From Orobanche coerulescens (taxonomy: Eukaryota > Streptophyta > Magnoliopsida > Lamiales > Orobanchaceae), in NCBI GenBank assembly GCA_033398695.1, contig CM065814.1, positions 76,092,358 to 76,156,357 on the forward strand: a stretch of DNA of 64,000 nt. Direction: 5' to 3'. The notes beneath the pieces were generated by a model that saw only the letters and a list, made by a program, of their open reading frames with translations, was not told where the DNA came from and searched no databases. Below are positions 1-11,663 of this stretch, in pieces. Position numbers and translations under genes: made by a program. Each line of letters begins with the position of its first letter. The first letter of the stretch is position 1.

Positions 1-539
1 CATATTGAGTCTCCTAAGTTCGGATTAAGATTTCCATTCAGAAACCGTGAGACTTCATCATTAGATTCTTCTTGGGCACAAAGTACATTTCCTTGTGTAC
101 TGTATTCTCCTACGAGTAGAAACACCGCATTAATGTTTCCAATGATCAGCTCTTGCGGATGATCTCTCAACCATCTTCGGTCGGGTTCTAGTTCGGTGGT
201 CCCGTCTCGTGTCGAAAGTTTCGTGGGTACAGGCTTCACTTGTACAAATACGCCTTCATCCACATCGATTCTTACAGTGCGGGGTTGATTTCTAAATCAA
301 CTACAGTTCTATGGGTGTAGGTGGATCCAAGATAGATAGATGGTGAATGTCCCGAGTGATATTATCTACTCCCGTAGGGTCATGGTGTGGTTCGTCGAAC
401 ACTACATGAATCGATTCTCGATCGTCACCTCCTTTTATTAAAGATTCTCAAAGCTTTGCCGACGGAGGAGTATCCTACGAATATTCCTTCATCCGATTTT
501 TCATCAAATGTTCTAAGTTGGTCCTTCCCATTGTTCAAT
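1..539 (-). pseudogene. pol: Copia A integrase-RT linker
   Basis: The minus strand reads EGIFVGYSSVGKALRIFNKR and then, in other frames, the HVVFDE-like linker and HDPTG repeats found at 30883-31380 in copia E. At the very edge it reaches FLNGNLNPNLGDS, which corresponds to the segment just before the RT domain in copia E. Several stops interrupt it. No RT motif lies inside the window. Confidence 0.7.
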
Positions 540-1274
540 ACGTAACACCGCATCCAAAATGTGAAAATACAAAACTAATGGAGTTTTGTTGTTCCATACC
601 TCGTAAGTCGCTTTGTTGTGGTGCTTGTTGACGATACATCGGTTTGAGTGTAGCACGCCGTGTTAGTTGCTTCACCCTTAAACGCTGCGGCAATTTGCTT
701 TCGGAAATTTTTGTCCTTGTTGCTTATTTAAACGTACTATTCTTTCGCTCGTCATCACCATTTTGTTGAGGTGTTCGAGCAAATGAGTACTCGTCTTTGT
801 ATTCCATTCTCCGAACAAGATTGCTCTATAAAGCGGTTAGTAAATTCAAGACCTGTCGGAACGAATGCACACGATACTCGATGCTTTTTCATTCTGCAAC
901 CTTCTCAGAGCTCGGGCACCTTGATGTTGTTTCCTTCTTCTTGCTAAGAAAGATCGTCCAAGCATACCTGGAATAATCATCAACAACAACCATACAATAT
1001 TTCTTACCTCCCAAACTTACTGGGTCTACAGACCGTAGAGATCCATGTGTAGCATTTCCAATACTCTTTGGGTTGAAAGGTAGGATTTGCTCTTCGTGGT
1101 TGACTTGATTTGCTTGCCTTTCTCGCATGGTCCGCAGACGCCGTCCTTCTTGAATGACACATCCGCAAAGCTCTTACCATACCCTGTCTTGAAAGCTTGT
1201 TGATCGTCTTGAAGTTGACGTGAGACATCCTCTTGTGCCATAGCCACTAAGATCTGCAGTGCCTTTGGCAACAA
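540..1274 (-). pseudogene. pol: Copia A integrase (broken)
   Basis: The integrase inserts the cDNA into the genome. The N-terminal HHCC zinc domain is readable in alternating frames: HKRMSHVNFKTINKLSRQGM followed by VCGPCEKGKQIKS, so both Cys are present. The core begins LHMDLYGPVDPVSLGGKKYC with the first catalytic Asp, followed by VVVDDYSRYAWTIFLSKKKE. Downstream (880-540) the TACYTQ and NNGKDQLRTFDEKSDEG motifs are visible across several frames. Frameshifts occur near 1130, 890 and 650. The homologous stretch in copia E is at 30121-30895. Confidence 0.82.
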
Positions 1275-1370
1275 AACATGGAATTGAGGAGCTCATAGGC
1301 TTCGATCGGCAATGTACATATTACGATCGCTTCTGTAAGCACAACTTCCTTGGTTTGGGTGTTCTTGACT

Positions 1371-1655
1371 CTACCGATCTATATAGAACTTCACCGAGAA
1401 CTGTTTATCACGTAATCGGCTAATACTAAGTAGATTATACTGTAAGCCTTCAACATATGCGACATCGGTGACTTTGAATTTCCCGACTAGTAGGTTTCCT
1501 TTCCCTCTTGTTCTTCCTTTAGACTTATCACCGAAGCGAACTTTTGGACCGCGACCTTCTACAAAATCAGATAGCTTGCTCCTGTCTCCAGTCATGTGAC
1601 GAGAGCATCCACTATCGAAGTACCAGGTATCCTCCTCTAGAATGTCCTGTAACAA
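1371..1655 (-). pseudogene. pol: Copia A protease and start of integrase zone
   Basis: An open stretch of about 95 codons. It has the copia aspartic protease signature DTWYFDSGCSRHMTG near its start, with the catalytic Asp-Ser-Gly intact, then the typical GKGNLLVGKFKVTDVAYVEG beta-strand region and the NLLSISRLRDKQFSVKF motif that ends the protease domain. It cleaves Gag-Pol in the virus-like particle. The corresponding motif in copia E has been mutated to Asp-Asn-Gly. The frame breaks at both ends. Confidence 0.85.
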
Positions 1656-1660
1656 AGAAA

Positions 1661-3908
1661 TTAGGTAGATTTAGGTCCCCTTTGATTTTTGGGTCCATGT
1701 ATGTTAGTTCCTTTAGGTACCCAGATTTTCCTGACAGCAATTGGTTTACTGTAGGATGTACTCGGTACAGTATTGCGGTATCTACGGGGGGCATATCCGT
1801 AGTTGTTATAATCATGATAATTACTATGCATGTAAAATTCAGGATTATTATTATTATTCCAAGATTTAATGCCGTCAGGAGGTGGAGCCATTTTCCTAGG
1901 CCTAACAAACTTGTCTTCCGGGTCTCCAGTTGGATTCCCAATGCCGTTGTTGATACCGAATCGGCATCTGTGTCTTGAGGGATAACGGGGCTCTGTATCC
2001 AATACCTAGGTGCACTGATCGAGGGTACTGCGGGCCTTTGGTGGTTGGATACCGTCTTCTTTCTCGAATGACTTTCGGCTTTGATGATATGCTTGGGGAG
2101 CATGTCAGATTACGCCTTCGAGTGGTTGTTGGTTCCACTGCCTCGAATTGTAGAGTTGTGGAGGCGGAATGGCACTCTTGGTTTTCTCGGTACAAGAGTT
2201 CCTTTATGGGACTAGGAACATCTTCCGATTCGAATGTGTTCCACACTCTTGACGAACACAAGACTAGTTTTACCTTTATTCGAACATGAGCCGTATCCTA
2301 AGCCACTTTTATCATGAGCATGTTGCCCGGTGCTCAATTTCTTCCATTCTTTTGGACGATTTTTCAAAAGACTTGAGAATGGTCTCAAGTTCGGTTTCTC
2401 GCTTCTCGAGAGTTGTAATTTTGGTTTGTAGTAGAACCAAATCATTTGTCTTGCTCTCATTATGGGTTTTAACCTCATTTAGTTCATGAGCAAGTTGATG
2501 ATTGCTCTCCATGAGTTTTTCAAAATCGACCTTCTTTGGTTTCACAATCAAGAGACATATTATCATAGTTTATCTTCAAGAAGTCATTCTCATCTTTCAC
2601 TCTAGATTTGTTAATTGAAGTCGTATATTCTCGCTTTTAGACTCTCATGGGCTTTTTGAATGTTTTTGAACTCATTCATCATATTTTGAAAGTATGAGAT
2701 GCATTAGATGGAATAACCGAGGTTGAACTTACCTCATCGTCAGCCGTCTTCACCTTCGAACATCTTTAGCCATAAAGCACATGTATGCTTTATCATCGAA
2801 CTCATCGTCGGATGAATCACTCTCGATGACCACCAAGACATTCTGCTGATTTGGATGGTGTGGGGAGGCTTCGATTCTCCAATCGGGGCCTTGAGCTTGT
2901 CTTTCCAAGCACGTCTTCTTTCATCTCGCTCTTGTTGCTCGGCCTCCGCAACCTTTGGACTTTGGGATGAGGACATTTGTTTGCATAATGGCCTGTTTCC
3001 TAGCTTATAACACGAGTTAGCATCGGATGATGTTTGGTGCTTACCTTGTTGTGTGTTTGGGCTTTGTAGGAGTCTTTCAGACTGTTTGATAAACTTTTTG
3101 AATTTATGCATTAGAAGCGCCATTTCATCTTGTGACAGATGTAAGTCGTCATTGTCGGCACTCTTGTGACCGGGCTTGACAGGCTAGGCATGCTTTGTGT
3201 CGACGGTTCAAGTAGAGTCATGACTTTTGAAGGAGATTCTTCGACTTTCTCTCTTCACAATGTCATACTCAAATGCTTTAAGGTCGGAGAAGAGATCAAA
3301 AGTGGATATTTCATTAAGATAACATGATACACGCATAGCAGTGGTCTTAATGTCCCATCGGGCTGGGAGAGATCTGAAAATTTTTAAGTTCTTCTCCTTT
3401 TGGGTGTAAATCTTGCCCAACGCTTCAAGTTCACCAACAATACCAGTAAATCTGAGGTCAAGTTCCTCAAGTGTTTCCGTTGGTTTCATTTCAAAAGATT
3501 CGAATTTCTGAGTGAGTTTTGAAATTTTGTTTTATATTGAGAGCTCAGTTCCCTAACATATTAACTTGAGTTTATCCTGCATTTCTTTGGGTCGTTTTGC
3601 AGCTCTTTACCTTTGAACGTGCCTTTGTCAAGAGTGACAAATAACGCGTTCTTAGCCACGTTGTCTAGATTGGCTCGCTTCCTTTCATCGGTTGTCCATT
3701 GCTCGCGTTCCTTCTCGAGCATTTCAGCATGGGCTTGGCCCTCAATCCTTGCGGCTGGATTGACCTTCATAATCTTGATCGGACCATCCTGTATAACAAA
3801 GATCATCTCTTCGTGCATTGCTGCAAGATGAGCTTCCATTCTAATTCTCCAATCGTCAAATTCGTTAATAGAGAACATAGGGACTTTGTTAATCATAGAG
3901 GTATCCAT
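1661..3908 (-). pseudogene. gag: gag of copia A (broken)
   Basis: The capsid-forming Gag polyprotein of a copia element. It starts at the ATG at 3908 (MDTSMINKVPMFSINEFDDW), with the UBN2-type Gag core in two further frames (3489-3208, with the motif LEELDLRFTGIVGELEALGK, and 3123-2740). The CCHC zinc knuckle near 3020-2985 has lost its spacing through small deletions; the same knuckle is intact in copia E. A coiled coil lies at 2566-2312 (heptads, many E and K). A basic, Asn/Arg-rich tail at 2002-1661 ends in IWVPKG, which usually precedes the protease. At least four frameshifts or stops break the frame, so no full Gag can be made. Confidence 0.85.
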
Positions 3909-4002
3909 ACCGATAATATAGGAATGAAAGAAACTGTTTTGAAAATAAGTGATTTGAATCGATTCGGTTAAAAGAAATACGACTGATTCTTTTTAGAATC
4001 AA

Positions 4003-4015
4003 CCGCTCGATACCA
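4003..4015 (-). other. Primer binding site of copia A
   Basis: On the minus strand the sequence TGGTATCGAGCGG lies two bases inside the LTR end. It matches the usual plant PBS TGGTATCRGAGC with one base missing, so priming by initiator tRNA-Met is expected. Confidence 0.8.
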
Positions 4016-4017
4016 CT

Positions 4018-5146
4018 TGTTGGCCACTTAAGTATCTTGGATACGCTTTGGAAAAGTAGTTTAAACAACAAACCGTATGGAATCTAAATCGAGTGCGTAG
4101 CGGAAGTCTTGGATACGCTTAGTTGCCGTGGATACAGCAACAAAGTGTTTGGTGTATACTTAATATATCACGGTAATTTCAAACAAGAAAGCGAAGGTAA
4201 ATAACACATTAATTTAAGTGGTTCGAGGTAAACCCCTCTACGTCCGGTGGTCCTCCACACAGAGTAAAAGTTTATTAAATAATTCTGCGTACACAACTAC
4301 GTAATTATAAACAAACCTATCCTTGTATCGTTCACACTGATTGATACAAAGAATATCACTTTCAACCTTTCACAGTTGGTTAAAGCTTCCTTCTTGACTA
4401 GCTTCTTCACACACGGTTCCAAAGCTTCGTCTTTATTCGTCCCACACAGGTCGAATAACTTGTTGAGTTCACACGAGCTCGGTTTTACAGAGGTAAAAGG
4501 TTAGGTAACCTGTAAGAAAGCTGACTTTGAATATCAAGATCGATGATAGTCGTTCTTGATGTTTGAGCACCGTATATCTCTTTCGCTTTAACTTGCGCTT
4601 GCTCTGGAGATATGTTTGCTCGGATGATAACTTTGATAGCTTTGAGAGTTATATTACTTGGGGTATCTGATCTTCAATGTCTTCAAGGATATATATAGCC
4701 TCAAGAAAGTATCCGTTGAGATGTCCGTTTGAATAAGATTTCCTTCAACGGAATATGACATGATCCGGATTTCGCGGGATTCTCAAGATTCGAAGACGCG
4801 GTATTTAAATACTTTATCCTTGAGTATTTAAATACTTCTTTGTTCAACGGAACTTGACTTGTGTTCTTTCTTGTCCTTTTGTGAACTGTATGGAGAATGA
4901 CTGTATTTAGGATGTCGAGACAGTTTCCATACTTGATCTTTTCACAAGTCTTCAAGTCAGATCGACGAGCTTCACTTATGCCGATTCAAGCAGTCTTCGA
5001 TACATGATAAATCCTTGAATCCTCGATACAGTTTTCCTTTACTGTATTTGGCATATATGTCAAAACCTTCTCAATAACAAATAACAATCGATACAGGGAT
5101 CGGGTATCCCGGCTGAATCGATACAGGGTGATTGTTTTTCCTAACA
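4018..5146 (-). repeat. Copia A 5' LTR
   Basis: The LTR of 1129 bp begins on the minus strand with TGTTAGGAAAAACAATC and ends with GGCCAACA, giving the inverted ends TGTT/AACA. The end is fixed by the PBS directly beyond it, and the start by the jump into gypsy 1 LTR sequence at 5147. The word TCGATACA recurs near the start of U3 (about 4996, 5025, 5088, 5117). No palindrome ladder is present. Confidence 0.88.
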
Positions 5147-6179
5147 TGTATTGAATGGATGATTGATAATTGTGTTATTTAAGGTTGTTCGAGTGACCGG
5201 CATTTCATTTAGGACATTGTTCGTGGACGGACATTCTTCACCGGTTGTGTAAGTTGATTCTTACTCGGTTAAAAGGATATTCACTCCTTTTGTTGTTGAT
5301 CATTCATAATCATACTCATTCATCATTGTATTAATCGTATTGAAACTTGTAATTGTCGAATAATCACTTCATTCACGAGGACCGACGGTTCCAATCATTT
5401 CATTGAGTTATCAATCACGTCACTATTATTTTCATCTCGGTGAGTCATTCCTGGCCTTGTTGAATTATTATTCATTGATGTTCCTCGCGGTCATTCTCGT
5501 TCATATGACCTTCTGGGTTTATATTGCGTGGCCGGGTGTGGTTGTGTGAAATTTTTAGTCGGGCACACGATGGTCAGGTATTGGGTTCACCGATACATTT
5601 GGACCGTGCACACGGCAACACTTACCTCCGTGAGACTAATTAGGTACAAGGACGGGTGTGTCCGGTCATTCGTCTTGTACACTTGCACAAAACATTACGG
5701 GCGTACTGTGATACTCCTCTTCAGCGTAATTCATAACTAAGGATATTTCATAACTTCAGATATATCATGATTGTGTAATTTCAACCCTTGAGGATTGTTG
5801 TTCTGTGTAACTGACCCCGTTGGGGGATTTTGTTTTCAGGTCACGGCAAGGCAAAGGCACGGGAAGAGCATGTTGATGGCGAGGAGTCCCAGTGATACTA
5901 GTAGGGGGCCCCAGTCATTCCATTTAATTCAGTTCAGTCATTTCAGTGCCAGTGAGACGTTTATTTATTCAGGGTGGTGTATTTTATCTTCATATAAAAT
6001 ATACTAGTATTCTATTTTGTCCTGGTGTAATGTACTTAAGCTCCTCATCGGAGTATTTGGTAATATAATGTGGTTCGGTACTACAATTATATTATTTAAT
6101 TCATCAGTTTTCATTCGCCTGGTGGGTCCCAGTCGGGGGTCCACGACACTGTAATATCCGCCTAGTTTGGGGTGTTACA
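5147..6179 (+). repeat. Gypsy 1 5' LTR, right-hand 1 kb
   Basis: It matches 12849-13921 of the 3' LTR almost base for base and ends in GGGTGTTACA directly before the PBS. The left part (about 1.4 kb, including promoter and palindrome ladder) is displaced beyond the left window edge by copia A. It keeps the candidate 3' splice site (AG at 5838-5839) and the U5 hairpin at 6122-6144. A 70-codon open frame at 5528-5740 recurs in the 3' LTR but has no protein-like features. Confidence 0.92.
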
Positions 6180-6183
6180 GAGT

Positions 6184-6196
6184 TGGTATCGGAGCG
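6184..6196 (+). other. Primer binding site of gypsy 1
   Basis: TGGTATCGGAGCG lies four bases after the LTR end TTACA. This is the standard plant initiator tRNA-Met PBS and fixes the LTR boundary. Confidence 0.9.
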
Positions 6197-6676
6197 TGGT
6201 TTTGAATACTACCTTTCGAGTCATGTATTATTTGAAATCATCGTCATCGGACTAGTATCATTGGACTTCCACGTCACGTGTGACCTGTGCAAATGCCGAG
6301 CCTATCAGACCAAGAGCTGTAAGATTTCTAACGCCATTGTATAATTTCTGGCAATAAGAATCATTCATTCATAATTCATTAGTTAACAATCCTCAATCAT
6401 CATTTTCATTTTGACCAGGACGGTCATGTTAACTCTTTAATCACTCAATTCATTTCATTACTCAGTTGTTGATCAGGAAGATTATATCATTAATCTTGTT
6501 AACTTGTTCAAGATAATCATTTCAAGAATTTCATCAGATAATCATGTCACCTCAGTTAATCATTCATATAATCACTGTGTTAGAGCGTGTATGCTCATTT
6601 TCATCATTTAATGACGTAATCATAACGTGATATTCATGCGAGAGATTTAATTATCATGTGACTTTCCTACTTCAGT

Positions 6677-7978
6677 ATGGAGAAAGCAGGCAGGGGACGT
6701 GGAGGATGAGGCCGCGGAGCAGGCCGAATTCCTAGAGCTCGTGTGAATACACGTGGGAACGCGAGGAACAATGCTAACTCATCAAGCAGCGACGCTGCTA
6801 CTCGTTCACCTGGACGTGATCATTCTCTATCAGGGAGTCGAACCCGGGACACCGCTCAGTCATAAGGTGATCGGGTTGACCCACTCGCTTTTATGCAGGG
6901 CATGATGGCCCAAATGACTCAGATGGCACAACTAATGGAGACGATGCACAACTCGGTTAATCAAAATCAACAGGCTCCTCCGCTGCCACCTCAGAGGCAA
7001 GAGAGGAGTGTGGGCAGTATCATCGGCGACATCTCTTTCCAGAGGCCACCTACTTTTGAGGTCTCATCTGAGCCGGCGGATATTGTTCATTGGCTCGAGC
7101 ATTTCGAGAAGTTATTTGCTATGGTGGAGTGTCCCGAAGGACACAAAGTTTCGGTTGCGGCTTACTATCTGGGTAAGGGTGCTCATTCTTGGTGGTTTTC
7201 GTTGAAGCCCACCGACGGATCATGTACTTGGGATCAATTCAAGACTCTCATGATGGAGAGATATTATCCGGCCCCACTCAGAGAGGCCAAACTGTCAGAA
7301 TTACTCACTCCCGACCCCTCATCAGACGAGGATGTTCTCGCCATTGCCGAGAAATTTCAAGAACTTCTTCCTTTCGCCTCATCCATGATTCATTCAGAGG
7401 CGGACAAAATCAAGTATTTCAGCAAGAGGCTGAAACCCCGTATGAGACTACAGTTGCTTAATAATCATTGCACCACATTGGCCGAATTTATTGAGAAAGC
7501 TCTTACTTATGAGCTTACTCCTAAGGAAATTGCTAAGCAGCAACCTTTGTTTGCTAGCAATAAATCGAAGAATCGTAATCAGTCTGATGGCAGTCAGGCC
7601 ACTTTCAAGAAACCACGTGCGGGCTTTACCTTTTCGGAGCGACCTCCTATGACGCCTAAACCCGCGGAATCTCAGTCTCGAGCGGCCAGTTCGGCCATCA
7701 CCTATTTTAACTGTGGGGATCTTGGTCATCTCAGCACCAAGTGTCCGAGACAGACTATCACGTGTCATAATTGTGGGATTGCTGGGCATAAGGCCCGTTT
7801 TTGCCGTAGGGACTCCAAACCTACTCCGGCGTCATCTCAGGCCCCGGCGGCCACTGCTCGTAACCAAGCTACTCGGGCCGGCTGCTTAAGACGACCGGAG
7901 CGAAGAAGGGTGGATCCTTTAGCTATCAGATGGGAGCGTCCGGTGCCGGGACTAGCAAGCCCTGGATTTATGAGATGA
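6677..7978 (+). pseudogene. gag: gag of gypsy 1 (two early stops)
   Basis: The Gag capsid and nucleocapsid protein. I place the original start at ATG 6677 (MEKAGRGRGG, the basic start common in this clade). This frame meets TGA at 6707 and TAA near 6863, then is open from 6893 to 7978. The Retrotrans_gag core lies at 7020-7500 (FQRPPTFEVSS, WLEHFEKLFAMVECPEGHKV, GAHSWWFSLKP). Two CCHC zinc knuckles follow at about 7705-7800: the second is intact (CHNCGIAGHKARFC), the first has Tyr in place of its first Cys. The last 30 codons do not look Gag-like and overlap the protease in another frame, so a frameshift lies near 7880. The family normally makes one Gag-Pol polyprotein. Confidence 0.88.
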
Positions 7979-8715
7979 AGAAGACCGACGATCCGGATGC
8001 CCGGATGATCTCAGGTACACTCGATATTCTATCTCAACCTGTGTGTACCCTTTTTGATACTGGTGCATCGCATTCATTCATTTTCGAGTCATGTTCGAGT
8101 AGACTGCGTCTGGGTAGTGCTACTAGTTGTGAGCCTTATGTCATTGGTCTACCTGATGGTAGACGAATTATCGGAAATCGTGAGATTCAGAATTATCCGA
8201 TTCGGCTTCATGGCCGTGTATGTCCAGCGGACCTAATCGTGGTATATTTGCCGAGAGACGACGTCATATTGGGTATTGATTGTATGGATCGTCATGATGC
8301 CATCATTAGTGTCCGTAAGCGTATGGTCACTATCATTTCAGACGATGGGGTTGAATATGTTTTTCAGGGAGGTAATCTCGGCTGTTCTGGTAAGGTCATT
8401 AATTTGATGAAAGCAATAAATTACTCGATCGGGTGTGTTGGTTATTGGTGCTATATGACCAAAACCGAGAAATCATCAGTAATGTTGACGGATATTCCGG
8501 TAGTGAGGGAATATGCCGATGTTTTTCCAGACGAGTTACCTGGTTTGCCTCCACAGAGAGATGTGGAATTCACGATTGTGTTGGAGCCTGGTACGTCCCC
8601 GATATCGAAGGCACCGTACCGGATGGCCCCGACCGAAATGCGGGAGTTGAAGAATCAACTTGAGGAGTTATTCGAGAAAGGTTATACGACCGAGTGCGTC
8701 CCCGTAGGGAGCACC
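7930..8715 (+). pseudogene. pol: Gypsy 1 protease and start of reverse transcriptase
   Basis: Open from 7930 to 8763, with the true reading ending near 8700. The aspartic protease of RVP_2 type has its catalytic motif LFDTGASHSF at residues 41-50 and the downstream DVILGIDCMDRHDA flap-end motif. The RT domain then begins with EYADVFPDELPGLPP, FTIVLEPGTSPISKAPYRMA and the MRELKNQLEELFEKG helix. Just after this, near 8695, a frameshift moves the RT into the frame that opens at 8717. The protease itself looks complete. Confidence 0.88.
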
Positions 8716-8716
8716 A

Positions 8717-9842
8717 GTGTTGTTTGTCAAGAAGAAGGATGGTTCATTTCGCTTATATATTGATTATCGGGAGTTGAACAGGGTGACAATCAAGAATAAG
8801 TATCCTTTACCCAGTATCGATGATCTTTTGGATCAACTTCAGGGAGCTTCAGTATTTTCCAAGATCGACTTAAGATCTGGATATCATCAGTTGCGGATTC
8901 GAGAGTCGGATATCGCGAGGACGGCGTTTCGAACATGCTATGGTCATTATGAGTTCGTGGTGATGCCGTTTGGGTTAACTAACGCACCTGCGGTATTCAT
9001 AGAGCTAATGATTCGGGTTTCCATTGACTTTTTGGATCGGTTTGTTGTTGTATTCATTGATGACATCTTGATTTATTCTCGTGACCGAGAGGAGCAGGAG
9101 GTTCACCTTCAGCAGATTCTCGACGTGTTGAGACGAGAGCAACTTTATGGAAAGTTTTCCAAATGTGAGTTCTGGATGTCCGAAGTGACTTTTATCGGGC
9201 ATGTAATTTCATCAGATGGAGTGCGTGTTGATCCTCAGAAGACGGAGGCTATCCAAGATTGCTTACCTCCGAAGAATGTTAAGGAAATCTGAAGCTTTCT
9301 CGGATTAGCCGGTTATTATCGGCGGTTTGTGGAAGGATTTTCTAGAATCGCTCAACCCTTGACAGACCTTTTGCGAAAGGATAAGAAATACACGTGGTCC
9401 GACGCGTGTCAACGGAGTTTTGAGGAACTCAAGAGCCGGTTAATGTCATCACCTGTACTTTCCTTGTCGCAAGGGACGGAAGGATTTGTGGTTTATAGTG
9501 ATGCGTCCGGACAGGGTCTCGGATGTGTGCTCATGCAGAATGGAAAGGTTATTGCCTATGCCTCACGATAATTGAGACCTTACGAGGTTAATTATCCGAC
9601 CCACGACCTGGAGCTAGCAGCCGCGGTGTTCGCTTTGAAAATCTGGCGTCATTACCTTTATGGCATCACCTGTCAGATTTTCACCGATCACAAGAGTTTG
9701 AAGTATATATTTACTCATAAGGAGTTAAATACGTGACAGAGGCGGTGGTTGGAACTAATCAAAGATTATGATATCGAGATCCTTTACCACTCGGGAAAGG
9801 CGAACGTTGTAGCCGACGCCTTGAGTCGTAAGTCCGTGTAGG
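8717..9842 (+). pseudogene. pol: Gypsy 1 reverse transcriptase and RNase H (four stops)
   Basis: Copies RNA to DNA and removes the RNA strand. RT motifs in order: [67 protein letters not shown] and the catalytic [13 protein letters not shown] at 9290 splits it just before [12 protein letters not shown]. RNase H follows with all its acidic residues readable ([34 protein letters not shown]), but stops at 9569, 9734 and 9838 break it. Most of these stops fit CGA or CAA codons changed by C-to-T, or similar transitions. Confidence 0.9.
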
Positions 9843-10027
9843 AGCAGATGGTTGCTCGTTTAACAGTTCAGAAGGAGCTTCAGTAGGAATTCCTTAGACC
9901 CGAGATCAAGGTCTGGCTTCAGCGAGTTCAGGGACAGCTTTGTATGTTGGAGATCTCATCGTCACTTGAGGAGGCAATCAGAGAGAATCAGGGTTCGGAC
10001 CCATCATTGTTGTGAATCCGTGAGGAT

Positions 10028-11395
10028 GTGGCTCAGGGGAAAGCCCTTAGATTCGTGGTCCACGAGGATGGACTTTTGAGATTTAAGAATCGGTTGTGCG
10101 TACCGGTGAATGACGAGTTGAAACACTCGATTTTGAGAGAAGCTCATGCTACCCCTTATTCTGTCCATCCGGGGTCTAGCAAGATGTACAAGGACTTGAA
10201 ACAAAATTACTGGTGGAGTAATATGAAGCGAGAAGTCGCAGAATTTGTTTCAAGATGCTTAACCTATCAGCAAGTTAAGATTGAACATCAGCGACCGGCG
10301 GGTATGCTGAAACCTCTCCCTATTCCAGAATGGAAGTGGGAAGACATTTCTATGGATTTCATCATGAGTTTGCCGACGAGTCGTCGTGGCATGAATACGA
10401 TCTGGGTAATTGTGGACCGCTTAACTAAATCAACTCATTTCCTTGAGATTAAGGATATTTGGGGTCCCGAGAGACTTGCCCAGTTATTCATCAAAGAGAT
10501 AGTGAGACTGCACGGTACTCCTAAGAGTATCGTTTCCGATCGTGACGGACAGTTTGTGTCTCATTTTTGGAAATCAGTTCATCGTGCTATGGGAACTCAG
10601 CTTAATCTCAGTACCGCCTTTCATCCTCAGTCCGACGAGCAATCAGAGAGGACTATTCAGACATTAGAGGACATGTTGAGGGCATGCGTCCTCGATTGGA
10701 AAGACGATTGGGAAGCCCAACTACCATTGATTGAGTTCACATATAATAATAGTTGGCATGCTTCGATTAAGATGGCACCTTACGAGGCCTTGTACGGTCG
10801 TCGTTGTCGATCTCCTTTGTGTTGGGATGACCTATCCGAATCAATCGGCACTGAGCCCGATATGCTTATAGCCGCCCTTGATAAGGTAGCTTTGATTAGG
10901 AGTCGTTTGTTGACCGCTCAGAGTCGACATAAATCTTATGCAGATAATCGTCGTCGGCTATTAGAGTTCGAGACAGGTGACCATGTCTTGGTCAAGGTTT
11001 CCCTGAGTCGTGGTATCTTCCGTTTTGGGAAGAGGGGAAAGTTGAGTCCAAGATTCATTGGACCGTTTGAGATTTTGGATTGAGTAGGCGAGTTAGCTTA
11101 TCGATTGGCCTTACCTCCGGCGTTGAGCCGAATTCATAATGTGTTTCACGTATCTCAGTTACGGAACTATGTTGCCGACCCGAGTCACATACTTCAATTT
11201 GACGAAATCGAGATCGCTGATGATCATTCATATGAGGAGCGTCCTATACGAGTCCTAGAGCGGCGAATCAAACAGTTTAGGAACAAGATGATTCCTTTGG
11301 TAAAGATTCAGTGGTCTAGACACGGAGTCGAAGAGGCTACTTGGGAAACCGAGGATAGTATGCGGGAGAGTTATCCCGAATTGTTTGACCCTTAG
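10028..11395 (+). pseudogene. pol: Gypsy 1 integrase with chromodomain-like tail (one stop, one lost zinc ligand)
   Basis: A long open frame from 10028 to 11083. The zinc-binding domain has His40 and His47 and Cys77, but the second Cys is Tyr80 (CLTY). The catalytic core has Asp110 (MDFI), Asp171 (VSDRD) and Glu207 (QSER), so the DDE triad is complete. The GPY/F-type region KLSPRFIGPFEIL ends at a TGA (11081), which fits a CGA codon mutated to TGA. The reading resumes at once: LPPALSRIHNVFHVSQL, then the C-terminal VKIQWSRHGVEEATWETED motif of plant chromoviruses, which may direct insertion into heterochromatin. It ends at the TAG at 11393, about 35 bp before the 3' LTR. Confidence 0.9.
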
Positions 11396-11416
11396 TTTCG
11401 GGGACGAAACTCTTTT

Positions 11417-11425
11417 AAGGGGGGG
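11417..11425 (+). other. Polypurine tract of gypsy 1
   Basis: AAGGGGGGG lies just before the 3' LTR and would prime plus-strand DNA. A closely similar setting (GGGACGAAACT, TTTTAAGG) recurs at the LARD element, which supports both boundaries. Confidence 0.85.
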
Positions 11426-11663
11426 TGTATGTAATACCCAGTTGTAATTCCGTCATTATCGTTCAGTACTTATCATTCAGTAATTGTCACTCAGTAATTT
11501 TTTCAATCATTAATGATCATTCATCGTTCATTTCATTCATTGTATTCACCGTTCGGAGTATATTGGTACCGCGTATCAGTGTTATTTCATCATTCAACCC
11601 GGTTGGATAGTCGGGTTGGGCGTATCATCATCGTCATCTCCATGGTGGGCTGTGTGTGAGGAG

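Larger units (their letters stand above)
1..5146 (-). mobile_element. Copia A: Ty1/copia element, 5' two thirds, cut by the left window edge
   Basis: A minus-strand copia element. It has a 5' LTR (4018-5146), a PBS, then gag, protease, integrase and the start of the integrase-RT linker, running off the window at position 1. The RT, RNase H and 3' LTR would lie to the left. Proteins are recognisable but broken by frameshifts. It is closely related to copia E (26061-37650): gag, protease-linker and integrase segments match almost residue for residue. The right end abuts gypsy 1 LTR sequence (homologous to 12849 onward), so A was inserted into the 5' LTR of gypsy 1. The target duplication cannot be checked because the other end is outside the window. 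Confidence 0.93.

Noticed and set aside
1544..1978. Plus-strand 144-codon frame
   Set aside because: It is antisense to copia A gag and protease, which are recognisable.
5528..5740. A 70-codon frame found twice (also 13227-13439) as a conserved small gene
   Set aside because: It is repeated only because it lies in both LTRs of gypsy 1. Cys- and Trp-rich, no start context, no family resemblance.
7448..7789. Minus-strand 113-codon frame
   Set aside because: Antisense shadow of the gypsy 1 gag.
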